A stretch of 64,000 bases of DNA. It comes from Micromonospora antibiotica (GTDB lineage Bacteria > Actinomycetota > Actinomycetes > Mycobacteriales > Micromonosporaceae). The notes below the pieces were generated by a model that was not told the origin of the DNA, ran no database searches, and was given only the letters and a program-made list of their open reading frames with translations. Position 1 is the first letter of the stretch. Each line of letters starts with the position of its first letter. The stretch spans positions 20,479-84,478 of the forward strand of contig NZ_JAGFWR010000028.1 of assembly GCF_017599305.1 (NCBI RefSeq), in the 5' to 3' direction. Position numbers and translations under genes: made by a program. Below are positions 25,279 through 35,513 of the stretch, piece by piece.

Positions 25279-25359
25279 GAAAGTTTCAGATCTTTCTCCG
25301 ATATTTTCCAGTCGTCACCTTGCATCTCATTGACGAATATCCATGTCAGGCGTTAGCGT
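25279..25359 (+). promoter_or_regulatory. Candidate operator and promoter upstream of the GH28 gene
   Basis: The 570-bp gene-free stretch 25230-25802 has an unusually A+T-rich part. It holds GAAAGTTTC (25279-25287), a palindrome of the CGAAA-TTTCG type known from actinobacterial glycosidase control, and a promoter-like TTGACG (25330-25335) with TAGCGT (25354-25359) 18 bp downstream. The order, with operator before promoter, and the ~440-bp leader make this tentative. I see nothing else in the remainder. Confidence 0.35.
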
Positions 25360-25802
25360 CGGTTCCGAAAGAGTTTCTTGAGGAGGCTCTCTGCCTCGGC
25401 TCCACCTCTCTGGCCGCGAGGAAAAGCAACGATGGGCGGAGAGAAACCGAAAGGCCCGATCCGGAGCGCCGTTGGTCGCGGGAGGCTTGGCCGCGATGCC
25501 GACTGCTCGGCCGATCACCGCGGTCAGGGCTCACGCCGCCCCCGATGCCCGGTGCGTGTGCCGCCGCCGGTCGCCCCGGGGGTGGCGTGTCATCCAGGTG
25601 CGCAACGGCACCGCGGCTGCGGGCCGCCGACGGATGGAGCGCGGTGTCGAACCTCGGCCACGGCCCGATCGCCCTGACCAGGCGACACCGTGGCCCCGCG
25701 GCACCGAGTCGGCCGGCAAGCCACCACCCGAACACCCTGGCGGCCAGTCGCCTGCGCGACCGGGCACGCGCCCGTCCCGTCCCGTCCCCGAGAAGGGTCC
25801 CT

Positions 25803-27851
25803 ATGAGGAACAAACGTCTCGCACTCTGGGCAACGATCGCTGCCCTGTCCCTCGGCGTTGTCGGGGTGGGTGCCCTGGTAGCGCCGGTCTACGGTGCGAC
25901 CACCGCGGCCGAGGCCGGTGCGTCCGGCCTGGCCGCCGGCGGCTGCGTCGCTGATCCCGCCCTGCGCGGCGCGACGAAGAGTCCGCTCTACACCGTGACG
26001 GCGGACGCCACGCCGCTGTTCGTGGAGAAGATGACCAAGTACGCCCCCGAGATGCAGGTCCACTACGCCCACTGCTCCATGGCGGGGGCGGGAACGGCCA
26101 CCTTCTCGGTCACCGTCGCCGAGGGCTTCAGCTCGTACACCGTCAGCCCCAAGAGCCGGAAGCTCGCCGTCGCCCGCAGCGGCAATACCATCACCTTCAC
26201 CAGCGGCCCGAACTATCTGATCGTCCAGTTCGACACCAAGGAACTGCTGTTCGTCCTGATCGACGCGCCCGAAACGAACGCACCCCAGGTGGGGGACGCC
26301 AACGTCAAGAACCTCGCCGACTACGGCGTCGACAACACCGGGGCGACGCTGGTCACCTCCAAGATCCAAAGTGCCATCAACGCCGCGTCCGGGGCGACCC
26401 GCAACGTCCTCTACGTGCCGCCGGGCCGGTACCTGGTCGGTGAGCTGTGGATGAAGAGCAACATGACCCTGTACCTGGCAACCGGTGCGGTCCTCTACGG
26501 CTCGAACCAGAAGGCGGACTTCAACACCGGCAGCGGTGGGGTGAACATCGAGGGCATGCAGCACGCCTCGCTCCGGATGTTCCAGGTGCGAAACGCCAAG
26601 CTGCTGGGTGGCGGGGTCATCGACGGCAACGGGAAGTACCTGCGGGCCCAGGGCATCAACCTGGCCCTGCTGAAGATCGAAGAGAGTTCCGACATCCTGG
26701 TCGACGGCATCACCGTCCGCGACTCCAGCTACTGGAACACGCTCGTCTACCGCAGCGACCGGGTCACCATCAGGAACTACAAACTCATCAACTGCCGGCC
26801 CACGACGGGCTACAACAACACCGACGGCGTGGACTTCGACGAGTCGACCAACAGTCTGCTGTCCAACGCGTTCCTCTACACCGGTGACGACAACATGGCG
26901 ACCAAGAACGAGTTCGCCAACAGCGGCACGGTCAACACCAAGAACGTCGTCCACGAGCACATCGTCTGCTACAGCAACTCCGCCTGCGCGAAGATCGGCA
27001 CCAAGACCGAGGGAACGTCCATGGACGGTGTCGTCTTCCGCGACATCGACGTGGTGAAGGCGGGACGCTCGATGGTGATCGACGCGGTCGACACCGCCGT
27101 CGTGTCGAACACCCGGTGGGAGGACGTCAGGGTCGAACAGACCGACAGTCTGATCGACCTCCAGGAAGACCGGCCACCGTCCTGGCGAACGGTGAAGAAC
27201 ACCTCGACGATCCGCAACGCCTACTTCACGAACGTCTCCTCGGACGTGAAGAAGGTCGTCAACCTGCACGGACGCTCTTCGAGCGTCAACATCAGCGGCG
27301 TGCACTTCAGCAACTTCACCGTCCAGGGCAGGCCGGTCACCAGCCAGACCGACTCGGACGCGACCTGGAACATCAACGCCTATGTCTCGAACATCACCTT
27401 CTCCACGACCCCCCCGACCACGCCGCCGCCGACGACCCCGCCGCCCACCACGCCTCCGCCGACCACGCCGCCCCCGACCACCACGCCGCCCACCACGCCG
27501 CCCCCGACCACCACGCCGCCGCCGAGCCAGTCCGGCGCCTGCGAGGTGGGCTACACGATGAACTCCTGGAGCGACGGGTTCACCGCCAGCATCCGCATCA
27601 CCAACCGGGGCACCTCGGCGATCGACGGCTGGACCCTGGCGTTCACCCTGCCCAACGGGCAATCCGTCACCAACGGCTGGAACGCCACCTACACCGGTTC
27701 CAGCGGTCAGGTCTCCGCCCGCAACGTCTCGTACAACGCGACGCTGGCAGCGGGCGGGTCCACCGACATCGGCTTCCAGGCCACCCACACCGGCAACACC
27801 GGCGAGCCCGACTCCTTCACCCTCAACGGCATCAGCTGCGCCATCTCCTGA
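25803..27851 (+). CDS. Secreted GH28-type polygalacturonase-like enzyme with CBM2
   Basis: ATG 25803 behind GAGAAGGG gives 682 residues with a signal peptide. The parallel beta-helix carries GH28-type catalytic motifs: NNTDG with Asp341, GDDN with Asp362/Asp363, and the late AKIGTKTE segment in place of the usual RIK. A Pro/Thr linker (about 539-577, repeated TTPPP) joins a C-terminal CBM2 cellulose-binding module (about 578-682, GACEVGYTMNSWSDGFTASI). The enzyme should cleave pectic polymers or a related polysaccharide while bound to the plant wall. A strong hairpin follows the stop. The N-terminal ~120 residues form an extra beta-domain seen in some GH28/dextranase-like proteins. The exact substrate is not certain. 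Confidence 0.85.
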   Translation: MRNKRLALWATIAALSLGVVGVGALVAPVYGATTAAEAGASGLAAGGCVADPALRGATKSPLYTVTADATPLFVEKMTKYAPEMQVHYAHCSMAGAGTATFSVTVAEGFSSYTVSPKSRKLAVARSGNTITFTSGPNYLIVQFDTKELLFVLIDAPETNAPQVGDANVKNLADYGVDNTGATLVTSKIQSAINAASGATRNVLYVPPGRYLVGELWMKSNMTLYLATGAVLYGSNQKADFNTGSGGVNIEGMQHASLRMFQVRNAKLLGGGVIDGNGKYLRAQGINLALLKIEESSDILVDGITVRDSSYWNTLVYRSDRVTIRNYKLINCRPTTGYNNTDGVDFDESTNSLLSNAFLYTGDDNMATKNEFANSGTVNTKNVVHEHIVCYSNSACAKIGTKTEGTSMDGVVFRDIDVVKAGRSMVIDAVDTAVVSNTRWEDVRVEQTDSLIDLQEDRPPSWRTVKNTSTIRNAYFTNVSSDVKKVVNLHGRSSSVNISGVHFSNFTVQGRPVTSQTDSDATWNINAYVSNITFSTTPPTTPPPTTPPPTTPPPTTPPPTTTPPTTPPPTTTPPPSQSGACEVGYTMNSWSDGFTASIRITNRGTSAIDGWTLAFTLPNGQSVTNGWNATYTGSSGQVSARNVSYNATLAAGGSTDIGFQATHTGNTGEPDSFTLNGISCAIS

Positions 27852-27865
27852 CCTGACCAGCGAAC

Positions 27866-27912
27866 CGGCCGGTGTGGCCGCATCCCGTCTCGGGACGCGG
27901 CCACACCGGCCG
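27866..27912 (+). terminator. Hairpin terminator after the GH28 gene
   Basis: A perfect 16-bp stem is formed by CGGCCGGTGTGGCCGC (27866-27881) and its complement (27897-27912), with a 15-nt loop, directly after the stop codon. Confidence 0.75.
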
Positions 27913-28115
27913 CCGTAGGGGCGGGTGATCCGGTGCACCGCCGGTGCCGGTGCGTGCGCTGAGCACGGTGCGTCCGCCCGGGTCATGCCCCGGTCGACCC
28001 GGGCGGGATCGCGTCCGGCCCGATGGCGCGTCCCCGTCGACCGCGGCGGGCGGCAGTTTGTTCACAGCATTGGAATACCGGAGTTAACCCGGTTCTCGGT
28101 TTATCGCAGAATCAA

Positions 28116-28147
28116 GACGATCGTCGATGCCTTCATGTACGATCGTC
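28116..28147. promoter_or_regulatory. Two phased ACGATCGT palindromes upstream of the halogenase
   Basis: GACGATCGTC (28116-28125) and TACGATCGTC (28138-28147) share the palindromic core ACGATCGT. Their centres are 22 bp apart, two helical turns. They lie about 210-240 bp before the halogenase ATG, in a comparatively A+T-rich part of the 27852-28358 gap. The spacing suits a dimeric regulator binding the same DNA face twice. No adjacent regulator gene is present. Confidence 0.4.
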
Positions 28148-28358
28148 TATCGGTGACGTACGAGGACGGGGATCTTCCGTGCTGCATGGCCGGTACCACC
28201 CCTGATGTCGGCTGCGGCCCTGGTCGCACCAATGGAAGCGTTCCGCCGGTGTCCGGCTGTGGCGGCTGGCTGAGCCGCAGTTCGGCTCCCGGGGAAAGAC
28301 GTCGTCTTCGCGTCGTCGGCGACCCCATCCATGGCCAGAACGGCGAGGTGGCAGTGAC

Positions 28359-29765
28359 ATGAAGGTTCTCGTAATCGGCGGTGGCCCGGCTGGTAGCACC
28401 GCGGCGACAGCGATGGCCCAGTCCGGACTCGACGTGCGGCTCATCGAGAGCGCCCACTTTCCGCGATACCACGTGGGTGAGTCGCTCACGCCGTCGTGCC
28501 GGGTGGTGCTGGACGTCATCGGCATGTCGAAAGTCATCGACGACTATGGTTTCGTGAAGAAGAACGGCGGCGTCATCCACTGGGATGACGACCAGTGGGC
28601 GTTCGACTGGCAGGCGCAGTCCGGAGTGCAGTCGTGGCAGGTGGATCGCAGCGAGTTCGACATGCTGCTGCTGGAGCACGCCCGCCAGAACGGGGTTGCC
28701 GTCACCACCGGCGTCACCGGTCGTTCAGTTAAGTTCGCCGACGGCCGGCCCGTGGCCGTGGAGTGCTCCTCGGAGCACGGTGAATCGTTCACCCTGGATG
28801 ATTTCGACTTTCTGATTGACGCCACCGGCCGTAACGGGCTGCTCAGCACCCGTCACTTCGGCAACCGTGAGCCGCTGAGCAACCTGCGGAACGTCGGCAT
28901 CTGGGGCTACTGGACCGGCGCCAGGCTGCTGCCCGAGACGCCGACCGGAGGAATCAACATCATTTCCTCGCCGGAGGGTTGGTACTGGGTGATCCCCATG
29001 GCCGGCGGACGGATGAGTATCGGTTACGTCACCACCAAGGACGCCTTCGCCCGTGACCGTTCCGAGCATCCGTCGTCGGACGACCTGTACCGGCACCTGA
29101 TCGCCGCCTCGCCGACCGTGGCGGATCTGACCGCCGGGGCGGCGTTCCTGGGCACCACCAGGGTCGAGACCGACTACTCGTACATCGCGGATCAGTTCTG
29201 CGGGCCGGGTTACGCGATCGTGGGCGACGCCGCGTGCTTCCTGGACCCGCTCCTGTCCACCGGCGTGCATCTGGCGCTCTACAGCGCGCTGACCGCGGCG
29301 GCGTGCGTCGCTTCGATGGACCGTGGCGAGGTCAGTGAAGCGGAGGCCCTCAGGTTCTTCGAATTCGCCTACCGTCGTGCTTACATGCGTCTCTTCGCGC
29401 TGGTGAGCATCATGTACGAGCGCTATCTCGGTAAGGACGGCTTCTTCCTCACGTCGGACCGGTTGATCGGAGACGAGCAGGCTGCGCAGGCGGATGAAGG
29501 TGTCTCCTCCCGTTCCTTCGCGGAGATCATCGGTGGCCTGTCCGACCTGCGTGAGGCGGCCAACTCGTCCACCCGTGTCATCACCGATCAACTGCGGGAC
29601 GAGGCGGTGCGGGTGCAGCTGCGGGCCGTACGCGCACCGGACTCCGTCGGGCCCGACTTCACCCCGGTCCGTGGCAACCCGCTCTCCGATGCGGAGTCGG
29701 CTGACTACCGCCTCGTCACCAGCCCGCACCTCGGCCTTGAGCGGGTCCGTGAGACGCCTGCCTGA
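28359..29765 (+). CDS. FAD-dependent halogenase (phenolic/carrier-type)
   Basis: This 468-residue flavoprotein has an N-terminal VIGGGPAGSTAATAMA dinucleotide fold, the FPRYHVGESLTPSCR segment, conserved Lys residues in GFVKKNGGVIHW, the WYWVIP motif (208-213, the WxWxIP signature of flavin halogenases) and GDAACFLDPLLSTGVHLAL near the flavin. The pattern fits the group that chlorinates phenols or pyrroles, often on carrier proteins (CndH/PltA-like), rather than tryptophan halogenases. No flavin reductase, NRPS or PKS gene is adjacent. It stands alone among glycosidase genes, with twin palindromes upstream and a 25-bp repeat array plus hairpin downstream. A non-halogenating oxidoreductase role cannot be excluded. 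Confidence 0.8.
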   Translation: MKVLVIGGGPAGSTAATAMAQSGLDVRLIESAHFPRYHVGESLTPSCRVVLDVIGMSKVIDDYGFVKKNGGVIHWDDDQWAFDWQAQSGVQSWQVDRSEFDMLLLEHARQNGVAVTTGVTGRSVKFADGRPVAVECSSEHGESFTLDDFDFLIDATGRNGLLSTRHFGNREPLSNLRNVGIWGYWTGARLLPETPTGGINIISSPEGWYWVIPMAGGRMSIGYVTTKDAFARDRSEHPSSDDLYRHLIAASPTVADLTAGAAFLGTTRVETDYSYIADQFCGPGYAIVGDAACFLDPLLSTGVHLALYSALTAAACVASMDRGEVSEAEALRFFEFAYRRAYMRLFALVSIMYERYLGKDGFFLTSDRLIGDEQAAQADEGVSSRSFAEIIGGLSDLREAANSSTRVITDQLRDEAVRVQLRAVRAPDSVGPDFTPVRGNPLSDAESADYRLVTSPHLGLERVRETPA

Positions 29766-29803
29766 AAGCGCTCACGGTCGCTCCAGCCCTGTCCCGACGG
29801 TCC

Positions 29804-29910
29804 GCGCCTGACCCGGGCTCGGCAGGCCGCGCCTGACCCGGGCTGGGCCGGCTGCGCCTGACCCGGGCGCGGCAGGCCGCGCCTGACCCCGGCTGGGCCG
29901 GCTGCGCCTG
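29804..29910 (+). repeat. 25-bp tandem repeat array
   Basis: Four full 25-bp units start at 29804, 29829, 29854 and 29879, each opening with GCGCCTGACCC, followed by a fifth partial unit at 29904. Units alternate in their second half (GGCAGGCC versus GGGCCGGCT), giving a 50-bp higher-order period. The array sits just after the halogenase stop and has no coding sense I can see. Confidence 0.8.
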
Positions 29911-29970
29911 TCGTGCAGGTCGTGACGTGCCGACTGTGCGCGCCCAGGTCATGGTGGCGTAGCTGACCGT

Positions 29971-30000
29971 GGTTGCCCTGGCCGTGCGGCCAGGGCAACC
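29971..30000 (+). terminator. Hairpin downstream of the halogenase
   Basis: A perfect 13-bp stem is formed by GGTTGCCCTGGCC (29971-29983), loop GTGC, and GGCCAGGGCAACC (29988-30000). It is about 200 bp after the halogenase stop, past the tandem repeat array. No T-run follows. Confidence 0.6.
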
Positions 30001-30092
30001 TGGGGGCTGTACGGCCAGGACGACCCGGGGCCGTGCGGGAGGGGGCGCCGGGTCGGGCCGGCGTTGCGGACTCGTGCGGTCTTCCTCCCTGT

Positions 30093-30138
30093 TTGACAGC
30101 CGATGGACGTACTGCTAGTTGTTAATAGAGTTTCCTAA
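30093..30138 (+). promoter_or_regulatory. Promoter and partial palindrome upstream of the chitosanase
   Basis: TTGACA (30093-30098) and TAGTTG (30116-30121) are spaced by 17 bp. Overlapping the start region is TTAATAGAGTTTCCTAA (30122-30138), an imperfect version of the TTAGGAAA-TTTCCTAA palindrome seen before many actinomycete chitinase/cellulase genes. Only the right arm is intact. Confidence 0.4.
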
Positions 30139-30220
30139 TTCCTGCGGTGCCCGCCTGGGCGAACGTCGCGTCCGGGCACCGACCGGCCGGCGGCCTGCCG
30201 CCCTTCCCCCGAGGAACGCC

Positions 30221-31438
30221 ATGGTGCGCAGAAGAACAGTCGCCTACACGGTGGGCACCCTGCTGACCGGCATCGCGGCGGTCGGCTACGGCCTGCCGTC
30301 GGCCAGCGCCGCGGCCGCCGGCCCGATCACCGGTCTGGCCGGTAGGTGCGTCGACGTGGCCGGTGCCAACCCGGCCAACGGCACGGCGGTGCAGCTCTAC
30401 GACTGCAACGGCACGGCGGCCCAGACGTGGACGGTGGGCAACAGCGACAGCTCGATCCGCGCGCTCGGCAAGTGCCTCGACGTCACCGCCGCGTCGACCA
30501 CCAACGGCACCAAGATCCAGCTGTACGACTGCAACGGCACCGGCGCCCAGAGATGGACCGCCGCCGGTGGTGGTGCCCTGGTCAACCCCGCCTCGGGCAA
30601 GTGTCTCGACGTGACCGACCACAGCACCGCGAACGGCGCCCGACTACAGATCTGGACCTGCGGTGGCACCGCCAACCAGCAGTGGACCCTCCCCGGCGGC
30701 GGCACCCCCACCCCGACCCCGACCGCCACCGCCCCGGCCGGCACCAACCTCGACGACCCGGCGAAGAAGGACGTCGCCATGCAGCTCGTCTCGGCGGCCG
30801 AGAACTCCTCGCTCGACTGGCGTGCCCAGTTCTCCTACATCGAGGACATCGGCGACGGTCGGGGCTACACCGCCGGCATCATCGGCTTCTGCTCCGGCAC
30901 CGGCGACATGCTCGAACTGGTCCAGGCGTACACGAACACCAAGCCCGGCAACGTGCTGGCCGGCTACCTGCCGGCGCTGCGCGCCGTCAACGGCACCGCG
31001 TCGCACGCGGGCCTCGACCCGAACTACCCCCGCGACTGGCGCACCGCCGCCAACGACCCGGTGTTCCGCGCCGCCCAGGAGGCCGAACGGGACCGGGTCT
31101 ACTTCACCCCGTCGGTCCGCGACGGGAAGAACGACGGGGTCCGGGCACTCGGCCAGTTCGCCTACTACGACGCGGCCGTCATGCACGGGTACGAGGGCAT
31201 GCGGCAGATCCGCAGCCGCGCCCTCACCCGGGCGAAGCCCCCGGCACAGGGCGGCAACGAGCGGACCTGGCTCAACGCGTTCCTCGACGAGCGGGTCGTC
31301 GAGATGAAGAAGGAGGAGGCCCACTCGGACACCTCCCGCGTCGACACGGCCCAGCGGGTGTTCCTCGACAACGGCAACTTCGACCTGAACACGCCACTGG
31401 TCTTCGCCGTCTACGGCGACCAGTTCCGCATCGGCTGA
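30221..31438 (+). CDS. Secreted GH46 chitosanase with N-terminal ricin-B lectin
   Basis: ATG 30221 behind GAGGAA gives 405 residues. A signal peptide ends near ASAAAAG. A ricin-B trefoil follows (about 35-158, three GKCLDV and QxW repeats) and then a short Pro/Thr linker. The GH46 domain (about 170-405) has the catalytic Glu194 in SAAENSSLDW and Asp212 in IGDGRGYTAGIIGF. Their 18-residue spacing equals the Glu22/Asp40 pair of Streptomyces N174 chitosanase. The enzyme hydrolyses chitosan outside the cell, and the lectin should hold it on the polymer. The lectin is related to those of the two large secreted proteins at 3.5-8.5 kb but is more diverged. Confidence 0.92.
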   Translation: MVRRRTVAYTVGTLLTGIAAVGYGLPSASAAAAGPITGLAGRCVDVAGANPANGTAVQLYDCNGTAAQTWTVGNSDSSIRALGKCLDVTAASTTNGTKIQLYDCNGTGAQRWTAAGGGALVNPASGKCLDVTDHSTANGARLQIWTCGGTANQQWTLPGGGTPTPTPTATAPAGTNLDDPAKKDVAMQLVSAAENSSLDWRAQFSYIEDIGDGRGYTAGIIGFCSGTGDMLELVQAYTNTKPGNVLAGYLPALRAVNGTASHAGLDPNYPRDWRTAANDPVFRAAQEAERDRVYFTPSVRDGKNDGVRALGQFAYYDAAVMHGYEGMRQIRSRALTRAKPPAQGGNERTWLNAFLDERVVEMKKEEAHSDTSRVDTAQRVFLDNGNFDLNTPLVFAVYGDQFRIG

Positions 31439-31458
31439 AACGTGCCGTGCCACGGTGT

Positions 31459-31495
31459 GGTCCAGGGCGTCGGCGCGGTGCCGGCGCCCTGGACC
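31459..31495. terminator. Bidirectional hairpin between convergent GH46 and GH2 genes
   Basis: GGTCCAGGGCG (31459-31469) pairs with CGCCCTGGACC (31485-31495), and the loop can pair further. It lies between two convergent stops, so it may end transcription from both sides. Confidence 0.6.
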
Positions 31496-31501
31496 GTTCC
31501 C

Positions 31502-33856
<2,355 letters not shown>

Positions 33857-34019
33857 GCCGTCTCCATCGGACGGGCCGTCAGGGCCGAACTGCGCCGCCG
33901 GCGGCTGGCAGTGGGTGTCGGGCGGCCGGTCAGGTCACGTCCGGTCCCCAGGCCGGGCGCGGACGTCGGGGGAAGTCCCGGGCGACAGGTGGCAGTCGGC
34001 AGAACTTCCGGGCGGTGTG

Positions 34020-34031
34020 TATAACGTTATA
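34020..34031. promoter_or_regulatory. LacI-type operator between GH2 and LacI genes
   Basis: TATAACGTTATA is a perfect 12-bp palindrome with the central CG typical of LacI-family sites. It lies in the 360-bp divergent region (33857-34216), about 165 bp from the GH2 start and 185 bp from the LacI start. It also contains a -10-like TATAAC. I see no second copy in this region. Confidence 0.65.
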
Positions 34032-34216
34032 GATCCCCGGCGGACAACGCGTCAATCCCCATCCGTCGATGCGTTGCCGCCCGCGCGTCCGCCACCCGGA
34101 TCGGTAGCCTCATCTCCGCACCGCCGCGCTGCGCCCGGTGGACGTCGCGTCGCTCCGGCGGTCGCGGAGCGGCGGTGCCGGGAACCGGTCGACGGTGCAG
34201 GAGGCGGGGACGGCAG

Positions 34217-35227
34217 ATGGGTGTCAGCCTGAAGGACATCGCCGAGCGGGCGGGAGTCTCCCTCGCCACCGTCTCCAACGTGGTCAACGGCTACCGGCCG
34301 GTGGGGGAGGTCACCCGGCAACGGGTGCAGCGGGCCATCGACGAACTGGGCTACACCCCCAACCTGAGCGCCCGGCACCTGCGCCGTGGACGCACCGGGT
34401 TGATCGCGCTGGCCGTTCCCGAGTTGACCAATCCGTACTTCGCCGAACTGGCGGACGTGGCCATCCGCGAGGCCGCCGGCCTCGGGTACACGCTGCTGAT
34501 GGAGAACACCGCCGCCGAGCGCGGTGCCGAGTTGGCCCTCCTGGAGGGGGCGCAGCGGCACCTCATCGACGGCCTCATCCTCAGCCCGGTGGCGATCGGT
34601 CGGGAGGAGGTGCTGGCCCGGCGGGCCCGGATGCCGTTGGTCCTGATCGGGGAGGGGGTCTACGACGTGCCGTACGACCGCGTCGCGATCGACAACGTCG
34701 CGGCGAGCCGGACGGCGACCGCGCACCTGGTCGCGCTGGGCCGTCGGCGGATCGCGTTCGTCGGCGCACCGCCGGGGGGCGACCGGCAGTCCGCGCACCT
34801 GCGCATCCGTGGCTACCGGGAGGCGCTCGACGCGGCCGGGATCCCGTTCGACCCCGGTCTCGTCGTACCCACGGAGCAGTTCGGTCGAGCGGACGGCGAG
34901 CACGCGATGCACCACCTGCTGAGCCTGGACCATCCTCCCGATGCCGTGCTCGCCTACAACGACCTGACCGCCATCGGCGCCCTGCGAACGCTCGCCCGGT
35001 CCGGGGCGGGAGTGCCCGACGACGTGGCGGTGGCCGGCATCGACGACATCGAGGAGGGACGCTTCAGCAATCCCACCCTGACCACCGTCGCCCCGGACAA
35101 ACGCGCGATCGGCCGGTCGGCGGTGCGCCGGTTGGTGTCCCGCATCGAGGGGGAGGGGGGTCCGCCGATGCACGTGCAGCCCTCCTTCCACCTCATCGAG
35201 CGGGAGAGCACCGGCCCGGCGCGCTGA
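34217..35227 (+). CDS. LacI-family transcription regulator
   Basis: ATG 34217 gives 336 residues with the HTH and hinge helix at the N-terminus (SLKDIAERAGVSLATVSNVV, then RVQRAIDELGYTPNLSARHL). The periplasmic-binding-fold sensor contains LIALAVPELTNPYFAELADV and ends PSFHLIERESTG. A GTG at 34175 is in frame but would add a basic tail unlike the family. GGAGG lies about 12 bases before the ATG. It is divergent from the GH2-AbfB gene and very probably represses it through the TATAACGTTATA site, released by a sugar from the polymer. Confidence 0.92.
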   Translation: MGVSLKDIAERAGVSLATVSNVVNGYRPVGEVTRQRVQRAIDELGYTPNLSARHLRRGRTGLIALAVPELTNPYFAELADVAIREAAGLGYTLLMENTAAERGAELALLEGAQRHLIDGLILSPVAIGREEVLARRARMPLVLIGEGVYDVPYDRVAIDNVAASRTATAHLVALGRRRIAFVGAPPGGDRQSAHLRIRGYREALDAAGIPFDPGLVVPTEQFGRADGEHAMHHLLSLDHPPDAVLAYNDLTAIGALRTLARSGAGVPDDVAVAGIDDIEEGRFSNPTLTTVAPDKRAIGRSAVRRLVSRIEGEGGPPMHVQPSFHLIERESTGPAR

Positions 35228-35415
35228 CCGGCCCCTTCCGGGGTGCCCGGTGTGTCGTCCCGCAGGCGGGTGGTCTCTCCCGCGTGGGCACCGGCGCGGC
35301 CGGGGCCCGGCAGGAGGCCGTGCCCTGCCGGCAAGCGGCGGTAACTCGTTGCTCACGGGTGACTACTCCACAAGCATTCTCCCGCCAGGTGAGACAGCAT
35401 TGCAAGCCTACTAAT

Positions 35416-35432
35416 CCTATCGGCAGGATAGG
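35416..35432 (+). promoter_or_regulatory. Inverted repeat upstream of the ABC/MFS operon
   Basis: CCTATC-ggcag-GATAGG lies about 80 bp before the first gene of the nitrate/sulfonate-type ABC operon, in an A+T-rich pocket (ACTAATCCTATC). Similar CCTATC/GATAGG sites are, as I recall, frequent before actinobacterial sulfonate or organosulfur uptake operons. The binding factor is not encoded nearby. Confidence 0.5.
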
Positions 35433-35513
35433 AAATCAAAGGGCTGGCGTTGTCGTGCTGGTCAATGGTCTGCAGGGGTGGAGGACGACGCGCCCCACGT
35501 ACCGAAAGATGGG

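Noticed and set aside
28023..28356. Small genes before the halogenase
   Set aside because: Short frames on both strands there lack ribosome sites and coding character. The region looks regulatory.
29804..29910. CRISPR array
   Set aside because: The 25-bp units are directly adjacent with no spacers, and no cas gene is present.
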